A DNA stretch of 64,000 nucleotides from Rapana venosa (GCA_028751875.1 CM054144.1:15515802-15579801), one strand, 5' to 3'. Counted from the stretch's first letter, positions 1 through 12,197 are shown. The notes: generated by a model from the sequence alone, not told the origin. Translations and numbers: made by a program.

Positions 1-511
1 AGAGGTTGGATAAGATAGCATCTTATGGCTACTTTTTTATATTGCTTAAAAGATATGCAGATATAGATTATGCCCAATTTTTTCTAGGGCTATACTAGAC
101 CAAATATTTCAAATATTCAGGTCTAATTTTTGCCGAAACCCCTAAAATGCCCTGCGATGGACCAAAAATACAGTACATGGTCGATTTTCATTAATAACTT
201 TTGAACCTGTATAGAAATTGACTTGTAATTTGGTGGTGTAAAATAGGGTTGTATATGCTATTAAAAAATACATTTATTGATTTTTTCATCAATTACATAA
301 TGTGTTTTCAGATTCAAAATGGCTGCCAAATGGTTAAATATGTGGTGAACATTTAAGAGAAATGTTGTGAAACATTAGTTTTTGTGAAAATATGCTTAGA
401 AAAGGAACAAAAATCATTTAAACTCATATTTTGATGATTAATCAGATGATTAATCCCTATTTTAATGATTAATCACTTTGTATGCATTTCATATGTTGTG
501 ATATATATTTC
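1..511. other. Unassigned AT-rich sequence
   Basis: No ORF, RNA gene or repeat family recognised. It may be the upstream part of the retrotransposon relic that follows, but nothing in it proves this. Confidence 0.4.
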
Positions 512-1786
512 CAGCCATCACCTCCTGATCCCCAGTTCACTGGCACTCCTCTCTTTTTCTTTCATCCCACAAGCGAAAGTGAAATCACAACAATTCTGAC
601 AGAAATGACGATTAAATCATGCGATCTTGATCCCATACCTGCTCCTGTCTTCTCACAAGCCTTCCACAACTTGTACTCTCTGTCATCGATATAGTAAACT
701 CATCTCTTCTGTCAGGAAATTTTCCATCAGCTTTCAAAACCGCAATGGTCACACATCTACTAAAAAAGCATGACCTTGATCCCAACATTTTAAAGAATTA
801 CAGACCTGTCTCTAACTTACCTTTCATCTCCTAAGTACTTGAAAAAGTTGTTCTAAAACAACTCAACAACCACCTTCATTCCAATAATCTCCTTCCCCCC
901 TTTCAATCTGCCTATCGCGCCAACCACAGCACCGAAACCACCCTAGTCCACACTTTAGATACACTTCTACTTGCTGCTGATGCAGGGAAAATCTCCCTTC
1001 TCACTCCTCTCGACCTATCTGCTGCCTTTGACACTATAGATCACTCAATTCTTCTTTCTCGCCTCCAGAATATGTTTGGTATTAATGGCACTGCCCTCAC
1101 CTGGTTTAGTTCATACCTCACAAACCGATTCCAGAAAGTTATTGTCAGCAAAATTCAATCAAAACCTGTGAAACTGGAATGTGGAGTTCCACAGGGATCA
1201 GCTCTGGGTCCTGTTCTCTTCACTCTCTACACTGCTCCACTCTCACACATAATAAACCACCACCATAGTGATCATCATTTCTATGCCGATGACACTCAGC
1301 TTCAATGTAGCAATACCCTTGAAAATCTGCCTTCCCTCCTGACAAATATGGCCCACTGCCTTCTAGACATTCAAAACTGGATGACTCAAAATAAGTTACA
1401 GCTAAATGCCGATAAAACAGAAGCCATGCTTATGGGGACCAAACATAAACTTTCCTCCATCACGACTTCAGTGGAATTCAGCAATACGTCGCTTCCTCTG
1501 TCCAGTTCTGTGAAATATCTAGGTGTGGTTCTTGACAACACACTCTCTATGAAAAAAATTCATCACCCAGACCTGCCAGTCTTGCTACTATCAATTACAG
1601 CGCATAAGTGCAATTCGCAAGTATCTGTCTACTGAAGCAACATCCAAACTTGTCACATCTCTCATTCTTTCTCAACAGGACTACTGTAATTCTCTCTTGG
1701 CTGGTTTGCCAGCATCATCCATCCACTCCCTTCAACTCATACAAAACTCTGCAGCTCGACTAGTCCTTAGAAAGAAAAAATCTTAA
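512..1786 (+). pseudogene. L2/CR1-like non-LTR retrotransposon reverse transcriptase relic
   Basis: Shifting between frames, the translation gives an RT in order: a PPDPQFTGTPL start, KNYRPVSNLPF (about 795-830), FQSAYRANHSTETTLVHTLD (900-960), DLSAAFDTIDHSIL (1012-1050), then open frame 1072-1635 with LECGVPQGSALGPVLFTLY and the catalytic FYADDTQL, then YCNSLLAGLPASSIHSLQLI to about 1785. The order and wording are those of L2/CR1-clade RTs. At least two frameshifts and an in-frame stop make it dead. The endonuclease part is missing. Confidence 0.85.
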
Positions 1787-2038
1787 CACGAAAATGGCGG
1801 CCACGCAACGTTTTTTTTTTAGGGGAAAACACACCTAATTCACATGCTTGGCGTATTTACGACACACCAACCACAGAAATAAAAATGCACTCAATGAAAA
1901 GAAGAAAGATTGAACTTTTTTTGGATACATAGTGTTTTTTAATCAGTAAAACAGAAGTGGAGTAATAAGGAAGTGAAAAGACCGAAAATTTGCCATTTTT
2001 CAGCCGTGATGACAGTATTCGCCCGGGGCTGCCGCTAC

Positions 2039-2040
<2 letters not shown>

Positions 2041-2076
<36 letters not shown>

Positions 2077-2167
2077 GCCTGAGGAAGCTTCAGAGGGAAG
2101 CAAAAATTTGCTGAAAAAAATAAAAGGAGAAATGAAGCTGAACACAGTTGTGTTTTTATTTTCATTT

Positions 2168-2234
<67 letters not shown>

Positions 2235-2235
2235 A
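2041..2235. repeat. (TA)n and (TA)n(TG)n microsatellites bracketing a 95-bp element
   Basis: (TA)n at about 2041-2074, a unique 95-bp segment beginning CAGCCTGAGGAAGCTTC, then (TA)n followed by (TG)n to about 2229. A similar 95-bp segment beginning CAGTCTGAGGAAAATTC occurs at 54170-54240, again leading into (TA)n. Confidence 0.85.
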
Positions 2236-3789
2236 ACATGCATGTAGCATGCGCACATGTGCACACACACACATATGTACATGCATAAACATGTAGACCC
2301 AATAAACAGAACTATTAATACTTTGCTACAAACGTGCATCACCACCTACTGAAAGTCTTCCTGTCATTAAATCAAATAAATTTAACACAATTAATGCTAC
2401 AGAGACTATTATCTAATTACAAGAAAAACAACACTTGAAAAGTACGCCACGTCCACACAAACTAATTGTCGATTTCATCACAATCACTTACCAGTAACCA
2501 AATAAAATAACTAATTAGAACAGCACTAAGTTCCCTTCATAAAAATGGTGACACAAATTGAATCAAAGAAACACAAACAGGTTTTAGTTCCACATTTATA
2601 AATGCAGACAAACTGAAGTGTATAAAGTCATAAGTACACATTAAATTAATCTGATGGCTATCTGTTCACTATAAAGAACATTCGTTACATAACTCAGCAG
2701 CAATAACACAGGCAGTGTTCATGTCTTACCCATCAATATCAAACTCCTTATTGTATTTCATCTGATGAGCCTTGCTCTGCAGAATCCTCAGGTTGTTTTT
2801 CATATCACCAACGGAACACATCTGTCAACAATAACAGCATTAACATGTGTTAATTTCACTTTCCCCCCCCCCCCATATCACATGCAACAGTTTCAACTGA
2901 ATCACATTAACAACACTGATTCACAGTATTTAATTTTTCTTAATTAGTTTGTAGGGTTTTTATTTTAATCTGCCAACTCCAATCACTATTCATACCAAAC
3001 AAACAAAATTGAAACATAAACATATCAAACTCATCCCAGTCAAAGACTTCATAATTCACTTTAAAACTAAGCTGGCACATTAAAATCATATGATTACTTT
3101 GTATTATTAGCAACTTTCTATGTGACTCCCTTTACCAAACATGTAACACAGAGTTTAAAAAAAAAAAGTAAACTAAACACTGGATTACACTTACAGGAAA
3201 AAGGTGATCAGATAGATTCAGTGGAACATGAGTTCAAAACGATCTATAACTCAAATTCCATAAAAAGGGAAAGGGAGAGGGGCACTGTGAATCAAGAGAC
3301 ATCAAAGCAAGCCATCACTAGCTATTTTTTGTGTTTTTTTTAAAAAGAACACGATTTACTACTACTCTTGTCCACAGACTTAAAAAGTCTGCAGAAAAGC
3401 GAAAATATCTTTAAAATTTGTGAAAGCTTCTATAAGCTAAGTAAATCAACATTATTCACAACTGGGAAACACACACACACCACACCAAAACTCCTAAACA
3501 ATTTTAAACGAGAGTGAGGAAAAAGATAAACACAATCTCACAAGTGTGAAAACTCTTGGCATATTTACATTGATGGTCCTTGGTGTCAAATACATTATAC
3601 AAGTCATAACTTGTGTGCAGAAGGGCTTCAACTTCAGCACATCTACTCTCTGATACTCAGGAAAAATCTCAAAATTAATTTTCTGTCATGATGCGTCTAC
3701 TTGAGGCTAATTAATACCAATTTACTGTGGCTCAATATGCATCACTTTGTCATCACTTGTGAAAAAAAGTGATGCATATTGACAAACAG
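2236..3789. other. AT-rich sequence without a recognised gene
   Basis: Contains a C-run near 2865 and a short (CA)n near 3470. Short open frames here have no recognisable motifs. I see no host gene. Confidence 0.4.
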
Positions 3790-4810
3790 CTACTTTACAT
3801 CAGAAATCAAAATCAAAGACCAGAAACTTGAAAATGTTCACAGATTCAAATATCTGGGATCTAACATGACAGACTTCTTCCTTTTTTGTCATGTTTCTCC
3901 CTGGGGAGGTTTGACATTGATGAGCCTTCTCCACCTCTCTCTGTTTTGAGTTTCCTCCTTATTCATGCCCCTTTCTCTAAGATCATCTGCAATACAGGCA
4001 GCCCAGGTCTTGCTAGGTCTTCCCTTTGGTCTCTTTCCATCCACTACAAAGTTCATTGCTCTTTTTATGATGTGGTGGTCTGCTTTCCGTTGAACGTGCC
4101 CAAACCAGTGCAGTCTATTGGTACTAGCTACAGACTTCAGATCACCCACTGTGCACATTCTCCATAGTTCTTTATTTGTGATCCTGTCTTCCCATTTGAA
4201 TTTTGTCATGTAGCGTAGCATTCAGTTTTCACAGCTCTTCAACAAACGTTCGACGGTTTTTGTGAAAACCCACGTCTCCGAGCCATACAGGAGAACAGGT
4301 CTGATGAGAGATCAAAACCAGAAATACTGTCAACACTTGCCCAGACCACAGCCGCAATGACCAAACTCAAACCCATCTGGAGTAACAGAAAAAGCGCCAT
4401 CAGTTCCAAAATCAAACTGATGGCTCTCTGGTCATGTCAATCTTATGTGTATGTGAATCATGGACACTCACAGCGGACTTAGAGGTGCTTCCAAAGACTC
4501 TTAGGCATCTTGTACAAAGACCACATCACGAATGAAGAAGTCAAGAGACGCATCCGCAATGAAATCGGGCCCTATACTGACCATGTCACACGCTCCTCTG
4601 GTCTTGCTAAAAACAATCCTTCAAGGTACAGTGAGGGGAGGAAGAAGAGGCAGACAAAGGAAGAGATGGAAGGACAATATTCGAGAGTGGACAAAAATGG
4701 AGCTGAAAGACACCCTGAGGGCGGTTGAGAGACGAGAGGACTGGAGAAAGGTGCTTGACAAAGCTTCGAAGGCGCCTCAAAGGATTCTGAACCTGAGGGA
4801 TCGGTGACAG
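3790..4810 (+). pseudogene. RTE-like reverse transcriptase C-terminus relic, split by an insertion
   Basis: At 3795-3870 the plus strand reads IKDQKLENVHRFKYLGSNMT, an RT thumb motif. It breaks at about 3872 and resumes at about 4313 with a degenerate SKPEI segment, then CESWTLTADLE (about 4455-4485) and GRRGRQRKRWKDNIREWTKM (about 4640-4700), finishing LRDR at 4805. These are the C-terminal motifs of the same element type as the 13297-14283 copy. Frameshifts and stops show it is dead. The gap is filled by a second element in the opposite orientation. Confidence 0.8.
3873..4312 (-). pseudogene. 5'-truncated RT C-terminus inserted inside the preceding relic
   Basis: On the minus strand the sequence reads LIRPVLLYGSETWVFTKTVE, a stop, then [40 protein letters not shown] and [20 protein letters not shown], ending in a (GAA)-rich tail at about 3873. 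It is closely similar to the plus-strand copy at 27830-28205. Only the 3' part of the element is present. Confidence 0.8.
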
Positions 4811-6059
4811 TGACAATATGCATGACTTTTCAAGGATCAATTATTCTCCTCTCAGTGTCATCATTCTTTACAATAGCCACTGATGCATGTCCCATCAGCT
4901 GTCTCAAATGCCCTCTGTCTTCAACCATTCTGTTGATTTCATCTTTCAAGAAATCTGTCTGCTTGGTTATATTCTCTATGTAGGAAGTCAGTGGTCTTCC
5001 TTGTCATCTCTTGCCTGCCATTTTGTACTGGGCCCCAGTCTTCATCTCATAGCAGCTGTAATGTTTTATGGCATGTCTAAAATAGTTCATTTTCCTTTTC
5101 CAAACCTGACCTAAATGTTCAGGATGTTTGTTCAGTTCTTCTAAAATGTTTTGGTTTGTTTGTCTTCTGGTCTGGCTTATTCTTAGGAGTCACTGTCAAG
5201 GCTTGTTACTGCTATTTTATCTGATATGATAAAGCCATTTGGTTAGTTTGTAGTTTTAGTAGTTTACATTAGCAGCTGGTAGGCCTAGTTTCTACTTTAC
5301 AGCTTGTGTCTCGTTATTTCTATAGGCCTACTATTGTGTGCACAGTTAGCCCTTACTGTCTTTGCCTGTTGCTCGGAAATGTCGATTGCTTTGCTGGAAA
5401 ACATTCAATTATATGACATCTTACTACCAATACAAACCTTGGCACTTTCTCTCTGACAACCAGTTGGAAAAGTGTTGGCAGCCAAAAGAATGTTTATGAC
5501 AACTCAGCAGAGTCAGGGTTGATAGTCTTCGACTCGCCGCTTGTCAACTTCGAACTATGGCGCACGCTGCAGCGCCGCCTGTTTCCGCTTCTATGTCGGT
5601 TGGCCGTACGCGTATACATGTTGCTATGGAGATTGAGCCATTCGGCAACTCTGACAGGCAAGAGCAACAACGTCAGACAATTACCCTTCGTAATTCTGCA
5701 TTTCCTTGTCCCGTATAATTTAAAGTGGGCTGGACGTTTTTTCATCTGGGATTTTTAAAAAAGAAGAAAGCAAGTAAATACAACCACCCCACAACTTCAA
5801 TTTCAAAGGCAGCCACAAGTCCTGTAGGGACGTAACTAAAGTAAGAATAACAGTATATCAGAACCTAGCAAATACTTCTATGAAAACATTGGGGGAGTTA
5901 GAATCCATGAAGACTTGCTAAAATGCTCTGCTGATATTTCACTTCACTCTGATTTGCCAACAGAGGACAACACATTTATTGAGGGTGCACTGTATACGGC
6001 TTTATAAGCGTTTACTTCAATTGGTCCATGTGAACTGTGGTGTGTTTATTTTTATTTTA
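4811..6059. other. No recognised gene
   Basis: AT-rich sequence. A minus-strand stretch at about 4860-5110 faintly resembles RT C-terminal text but is too broken to assign. Nothing else recognised. Confidence 0.35.
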
Positions 6060-6260
6060 TTATTTATTCTTTTAATTTGAGGATAATGGAATAAGCACTC
6101 ATGTGCTTTTTTACATCCTGTCCCAGTGTGTGTGCAGTTTTGTAAATGTTGTCATCCGTTTCCACTGCACACAATGGCCTACTCTTTCGAAAAGCGGAAC
6201 AGGTTTTAACGTGTGCGCAAGATGTTCTGCGTGTGTTCACACAGGGGACCTTGGTTCAAA
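6060..6260 (-). repeat. SINE family A fragment (head-side variant tail)
   Basis: Reverse-orientation copy containing the family A landmarks: the ATAATGGAATAAGCAC tail variant, a segment describing ACACAATGGCCTACTC and the CGGAACAGGTTTTAAC segment. Related copies lie at 19425-19770, 41220-41400, 43380-43690 and 54960-55330. Confidence 0.7.
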
Positions 6261-6274
6261 GTCCAACCCAAATG

Positions 6275-6758
6275 AGTGATTTTGTGACAAAACAGTATAC
6301 TTCAGACTCCCATGGCTGATGTGCCTGAGTTTGGGCACAGAGTCTGTACCTGATACAGTAGACCCTGTACCATGTTCTTTTTTCCTGTGGAGAATCATTG
6401 GCACTGCACTGATTATTTGTTGGCTAAATCCTTTTGCTTATGTCTGTGGTGTGCCAAACCTGGGTCTCTGCTGTATTGTCAATCCCATGTTTTCCCTGTC
6501 CCTTTGTCTCCTCCCCACTACCTCCCGCCCCTTTTATCAGTTTCAGCAAGAACAGTTTAGTGAGACTATTGGAGTGTTGTGTGATCATATCAATATAGAT
6601 GTCTCCCCTGCCCCGCCCCCCTTGCAATAATTTTTTTTTTTAAACCCTGACGCATGGCACTGTTTGTGATAGACTGGTCCCCTTGTCATACTTAATACCC
6701 AAAATCAGGCACATCAGCAATGGGAGTCTGAAGTATACTGTTTTGTCACAAAATCACT
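6275..6758. repeat. 484-bp segment with 54-bp near-perfect inverted terminal repeats
   Basis: 6275-6328 and 6705-6758 are reverse complements with one mismatch in 54. The similarity continues imperfectly inward for about 15 bp. Candidate foldback or MITE-like element; no transposase is encoded between the arms. Confidence 0.6.
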
Positions 6759-6783
6759 AATAAATAAATAAATAAATAATATC

Positions 6784-6935
6784 TTGATGGATGTTGTAGC
6801 TGAGTGGTTAACTTCAATCTCATGGCACCATAAAGAAATGGATTCAAATCTTGACAGGTATGCTCTTGTTTCTGTTTTCCATGACCCTTTCAATGCTGAC
6901 ACAAGTTATGGGATCTTTAATGCGTATTTTTGGTC
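6784..6935 (+). repeat. tRNA-derived SINE fragment
   Basis: A-box-like GTAGCTGAGTGGTTAAC and B-box-like GGATTCAAATCTTGAC in tRNA spacing, followed by body sequence. Related tRNA heads occur at 29860, 49235 and 62090. Confidence 0.65.
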
Positions 6936-6944
6936 TTCTGTATA

Positions 6945-7130
6945 TTATATATATATATGTATGTATGTACCTACATATGTCTATACACATACATATATAT
7001 ATATAATATATATATATATATATAATTGAGAAAATAGGGTGAGGAAAAACAAGTGCAGGTAACCAGTTACAACTTCATTCCCATCATAAAAATTATTTTT
7101 TTAGTTTTGTGTGTGTGTGTGTATGTGTGT
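6945..7130. repeat. (TA)n and (TG)n microsatellites
   Basis: (TA)n with TATG interruptions at about 6945-7024 and a separate (TG)n at about 7109-7137. Confidence 0.85.
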
Positions 7131-7199
7131 GTGTGTGAAGGGAATTTAAGAACTGGCAGGTCTGCACTTTAATTGACCTGGGAAATTGCAAAAATCCCT

Positions 7200-7290
7200 G
7201 ATGCTGCTGAGATTTGAACCCACGACATCATGGACCCACAGGATTGAAATCAAATGACCATAACCATTTGGCTACAGCAACCTTCAAGTT
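7200..7290 (-). repeat. tRNA-derived SINE head fragment
   Basis: On the minus strand it reads GGTTGCTGTAGCCAAATGG (A-box side) and GTGGGTTCAAATCTC (B box). Same type as the 29860 and 62090 heads. Confidence 0.6.
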
Positions 7291-7389
7291 TTGTTTCAAA
7301 TTCCTGTTTAGCTGGATCTACTTACCACATCTGATTTATGCAATACCTAGCCTACAGGTGTGAGCCAGCAGTACCTAAGCCAGACCTGG

Positions 7390-7795
7390 TCAGGGGAGGG
7401 TGGAATAACCTAGTGGTCAGAGCATTAAGCTCATGATCTGATGGCCCAGGTTTGAGCCACCACTGAGACACCCATTAGATAGGATTTTTCCCCCTGGAGT
7501 TAACATCAGCACTGATTCCACTCTCCCAAAATCCTTCTGATGAGACTATAAACTTTGGTCCCACGTACGAGCGCATGCAGAAGTTCTTGTGCACACAGAG
7601 CAGTAGGTTGTTGCATGCTGGTAGGAACCAATGACAAAATCTAAAAAAATGCATGGACACGGGTGTCATGTTTAGACGTCCTCCCTGAAGTCAGCATGTG
7701 GTAACACTGATGGTGGGTAAATGGATGCAAACAGAAAAATATCACCATTCGTGAACCTCAGAGCTGTAGCTGAGGAATGAAAAGAAGACAAAGAA
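7390..7795 (+). repeat. SINE family A, near full-length copy
   Basis: tRNA-like head (CCTAGTGGTCAGAGCATT and CCCAGGTTTGAGCCACC), body with a CCCTGGAGTTAACATCAG landmark and CATGCTGGTAGGAACC, and the 3' end GAACCTCAGAGCTGTAGC. The typical full family A order, about 400 bp, used here as the reference copy. Confidence 0.75.
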
Positions 7796-9600
7796 AACAA
7801 AAAGACGTGGAAAGTAAGTGTGGCTAAAATGGCCCATTGGTCTGCTGCTGCTGCTGCTGCTGACAGCCAAGACTCTATGGGGGAAACGAAAATGGCCTTT
7901 CCAATCTGCCATCCAGAAATGCACTCTGATGGAGGGGGGGGGGAGACAGTCTCTCTGCCTTTGATTGATATGGTGTTTTGTCTGGAGACAACAATGTAAT
8001 GGTGTGTGTGTGCATGCGTGTGTACGCATGTGTGCGTGTGTGTGTAAGCGTGTGTGTATGTGTGTGAAATGTGAGAAAGACAATCTATGTTACAATTAAA
8101 GCGTGTGCGCACGTACACATGCACACACACACACACTTTCTCTCTCTCTTGATTTCAAAGTCAACACTGTTATCATAATATATAATATGTAAGTTTATAG
8201 CCATATGAAAACACACACAGATAAATGCCAGATATTCAAAGAAAACCAAACAAACAGTTTGTATAAAGAAACAAATGCATAGTATTGATACTGCCTGACA
8301 ATACCAGGTAAGACACATGAATAATTATGATTCAGCAGGATATCAATTACCATGGGAAAGTTTCATATGCTCTCTCAGCTACAAATCCACACACAATTTC
8401 AGTCCTCTTCATTCACTGGAATGTATAATTATTGCATAACAAACCCATAACAGCAAGAATAAGAATTGAAAAAGAAAATGTGATCATATCCAGTTCATAA
8501 TGGTTAGTCAGACACTATAAATATTTTTTTTTAAATTCATGCTAAAAAAGGGCATCCATTTTAATTTCATTCCAATATTTTCAGATGAATAAGCTCATGT
8601 TCAAATGTAAGCTCATACCTTTCCCTATATTTTGTCAGACACAATCAATAGCATTCAGATAAACATGAAAAACACAAAGAAGCATGACTGTTAAACAGAT
8701 GTTAACTTTTCTCACCATTTTTGTTCATCTTTGCACCGAGTTCTTCATAAAAAAAAGAAACATTTTTTGATAATGAAAGAACGTAAACAAACTTGATCTT
8801 TAACAAAAAGATGATAAGATATTATTACAAATCTGAAGCCTGTCCCAGTGATATTCTGTAATATATTTTCAAGTCCACTTAAGAGAGAGACTGGCGCACA
8901 TGGACAATACCATAATCACCTTTACTACCGTCTGCTCCCTCCAGTGAAAATGCTGAAGATGGTAGAAAACTGTAAACTGTCAGCTTTTATTCAGACTGGG
9001 GAGTGGACTGTACTAACACAGTGTGAGCTTACCCAGCTTTTGCTCTATAAGTCAACTTTTTTTGAGCAGTGTTCTAAAATCCAGTTACATAATGCGTGAT
9101 CCCAGTCTCTCCTTGAGCCCATACAGCATTAAGCTCTTCCTAGGAGCTTCCCATGATGTTCACATACTAATGTTTATAGAAAAATGCCAAGAAGAGAGAG
9201 AGGAGGGGGGGGGGGGGGGGGGGAGATGGAGTGAGGCAGAGAGAGAGAGAGATATCAATTAACTCAACAGCTTAATGAGCCCCAAGAAGTCAAAGACTAT
9301 ATTATTATATTACAATTTTAAAAAAGCAGAATGCAGACAGGGATAAAACAGACACAATCACTGAAAAAACACCAAAAGAACAGAGATCATAAAATTATCA
9401 TTGATTACAAAGCCAATACAGGTTTACAATATTTCTCTTCACCTCACTTACATGTGCAACAGGTTTGATAACCCTGGTTTTATATATATGAACTACATTG
9501 GGAGTCTGTAGCTTATGTAAATATCTTTTATTTTACATTTATTTTTATTTTCCTTTAAATTTTGGCTGTCCAAAATTAGATGTGGTATGGCATTTCCTTG
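7796..9600. other. Non-coding tract with (CTG)n, (TG)n and a G-run
   Basis: A short CTG repeat at about 7844-7862, (TG)n at 8000-8065, and a G-run at about 9207-9222 beside a (GA)n. No gene recognised. Confidence 0.45.
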
Positions 9601-9609
9601 ATTAACACC

Positions 9610-9760
9610 TTAGGGGTCACCCAGAATATGCACTCTCACTCTTGCCTCCCGGAAAATCACTGTGAACCTATGAGTACATGCTAGGTGAGAAGTGTGCAGA
9701 ATGTGACTGCCTTCAACTGCCTCACCATGCAACTTGCTGTGATGGTCACCACCACCAAAG
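9610..9760 (-). repeat. SINE family B fragment
   Basis: Diverged version of family B: GGGGTCACCCAGAATATGC and the segment containing GAGAAGTGTGCAGAATG. Better copies are at 11530-11715, 44450-44845, 48825-49165 and 52790-53150. Confidence 0.55.
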
Positions 9761-9817
9761 AGTATTTCTCAACCAGTTGGAATGGGGCAGTGAGGCCAGA
9801 TACCTTTGTTTCAACCT

Positions 9818-9913
9818 GGAGATGTGGGTTTTTTCTCTCTGCAGAAACATAGGAATACAACGGTTGGAGATGTGGGTTTTTTCTCTCTGCAGAAACATAG
9901 GAATGCAACGGTT
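9818..9913. repeat. Two 48-bp tandem copies
   Basis: The unit starts GGAGATGTGGGTTTTTTCTC at 9818 and again at 9866, nearly identical; only two copies. Confidence 0.85.
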
Positions 9914-9929
9914 TAAGAAGGTATTCAGC

Positions 9930-10040
9930 ACCCCTGTGGAGATGCCGGGGGCCTGTCAGTATAAATAGCATCTCCACCTTCTGGAAATTCTGTGCTACGA
10001 ATTCCCTCTTTTCTATCCCTCTCTTTGTTTCTGCTTTGGT
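9930..10040 (+). repeat. Dispersed repeat D
   Basis: About 100 bp with CTTCTGGAAATTCTGTGC. It recurs at 30360-30460 (+), 31530-31625 (-) and 40315-40400 (-). Confidence 0.65.
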
Positions 10041-10144
10041 CCTTTTCTTCCTGTCACATCCTTCTTGCCTATTTTCTGCCATCTTGGTCCATTCTCCTGC
10101 CTTTTTTCCAGAAAAACTTCTAAAATAATTATCTCTCCCGCGCT

Positions 10145-10250
10145 GAAGTCGGATGCGCTGGGTCTGATTTGTCAGGTGCTTAATGGCAGTGCAACACATT
10201 TTTGCTCTTGTGACAAACATTAGTTGATGTCTGAGCGTTCAACAAAGAAG
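10145..10250 (+). repeat. Dispersed 110-bp repeat E
   Basis: Starts GAAGTCGGATGCGCTGGG and ends with a (GAA)-like tail. A second copy is at 23465-23575 in the same orientation. Confidence 0.65.
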
Positions 10251-10639
10251 CAGAAAGTATTCAGTGACAAAAAATAGATTTCACCGCTGCAGTGATTCTC
10301 CTGGTTTCACTCTTGGATTGGTGAGGTCTGAAAACACTGTGGGGTGAAGTCAATGGCAAAGAAGAATGGCCCTTATATATCTATGAATTATTCTTCTAAA
10401 GTGAAAATTTTGCATTGATAGCAACTCCAAGCCCTGCAGAAAACTGTTTTCTTATTAGGTGACGAATCCTTTTGTGCTATCTCTGTCAGTTTCTATCACA
10501 TTCTTCTTTAATATACTGACATACTTACTTCAAACCTACGATTTTCTCCTCCTGTTTCATCTCAAATCTGTTCCTGCCTTCAATGGCCGAAATCCCTGCC
10601 ACCCAGCCAGTGTATTACCTTCGTATGTGCTTGTATGTG

Positions 10640-10760
10640 TGTGTGTGTATGTGTGTATGTATGTATGTATGTATGTAGAATGCAAGCACTTTGATGTGTT
10701 CTTACAAGATATAGCGCTATATAAGTTCCATATATTATTATGATTATTATAATAACAATG
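10640..10760 (+). repeat. Dispersed repeat C with (ATT)n tail
   Basis: ATAGCGCTATATAAGTTCC followed by an ATT-rich tail, preceded by a (TATG)n stretch. The same ending is seen at 26195-26245, and in reverse at 47395-47460. Confidence 0.6.
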
Positions 10761-11524
10761 TTACATACAATACAGGAATTACCAGTGCTTATTGGTAATG
10801 ATTAAAGGCACACCCACATAAAAATTGTCAACCAAAATGAATTTAAGAACCCCCCTTGCCTTACTATATGATAATACAAAGCATGGACAACATCAAGATG
10901 TTTTGATCCTCATACTTTTCATTATACAAATTTAAATACAGAATTTTGTTATCTCAAATCACAGAAATTCAAAATTTACCATTTGCCATTTTGAATTCCG
11001 TTTAATTTATAACAAAGACAGATAGTACATTAGAATATAACCATGTGTTTTCTTCTCAGAGTTTTACATTTCATATCTATATCACTGTTACATATACCAC
11101 AACATGCATGAAAACCCCCACCTTCTCTCCCAAATAAAGAGATATACTTCAAGCCAGTGCAGCTTCCAACATATTTTCATTTACCATACATTAAAACACA
11201 AGGTACAGGGAACAAATAGGTATTTTCCTATACAGAAAAAGCAGTAAAAAACCACACACACACAAAAGCAATTCAAGATCTAAGTGCTTTGACTTTTTTT
11301 TCTTTTCTAGGTCTACAGCTTTTCAGTTACTTTCTTTGATGACAAAACTAAAAGTGAATGAAAGGGAAACAGATCTTTCAAGCAATGACTCATAACTCAA
11401 AGAAGTTTGGATGACGGTGCTGAAAGTAAAGAAAGGGGAGAAAATCTATCTAACAGTGATTTATAACTCAAAGTTTGGAATGACAACACTAAAAGAAAGG
11501 GAGACAAATCTATCTACCAATGAT

Positions 11525-11715
11525 CTGTTGTTGTTGTGCGTTCCCCAGCTTAACACTCTGGGGTCACCCAGAATGTGCACTCTGACTCACTCATCCCACC
11601 TGGGAATCACTGTGAGATTGAAACTGCACACTGAATGAGAAGTTTGCAAGTATGACTGTTTTTAAGCACTTCGCCATATAGGCAGCCATACTCTGACCTC
11701 AGAGGAAGCAATGAT
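11525..11715 (-). repeat. SINE family B copy, 3' portion
   Basis: Reverse-orientation family B: GTTGTTGTGCGTTCCCCAGC, GGGGTCACCCAGAATGTGC and CACTTCGCCATATAGGC. Confidence 0.75.
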
Positions 11716-12069
11716 CTATAACTCAAAGTTTTGCATGACAACACTAACAAGAGGAAAGAAAAATCTACCTAGAAATGACTTATAACTTAAAGAGTTATGA
11801 CAAAACTCACAGTTGAAAATGAGAGGGAAAATCGTTAATGGACATAACTCAAAGAGCTTAACAACATCCTATATTTTGCTGATTTATGCCCAGCCAATCA
11901 CACTCCAGCCTTTCTTGCCTATTATAAGTAGAGAAGAAATGATATTTACTAAATGCATGTCACACTTCTTTTGATTATCACTAACATGAGAACTCAATTT
12001 TGGAGTTTCAACATTCTCATCACTTATCTCATCACTTAGTCTTCTCCTTTATTATAGATGTGCCTGCAC

Positions 12070-12153
12070 ATGGGTGCACGCACACACACACACACGCACG
12101 CACACACACACATGCACACACACACACACACACACCACTTAGGCACACTGTAT

Positions 12154-12195
<42 letters not shown>
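12070..12195. repeat. (CA)n then (GA)n microsatellite
   Basis: Compound CA/CG-interrupted repeat at about 12077-12136 and (GA)n at about 12155-12195. Confidence 0.9.

Positions 12196-12197
<2 letters not shown>

Noticed and set aside
1857..2345. 162-codon minus-strand open frame
   Set aside because: Translated (TA)n and (CA)n microsatellites (YIYIYI, HTHTHT).
9678..10220. Overlapping open frames on both strands near 9.7-10.2 kb
   Set aside because: They translate the 48-bp duplication and repeats B, D and E; no domain recognised.
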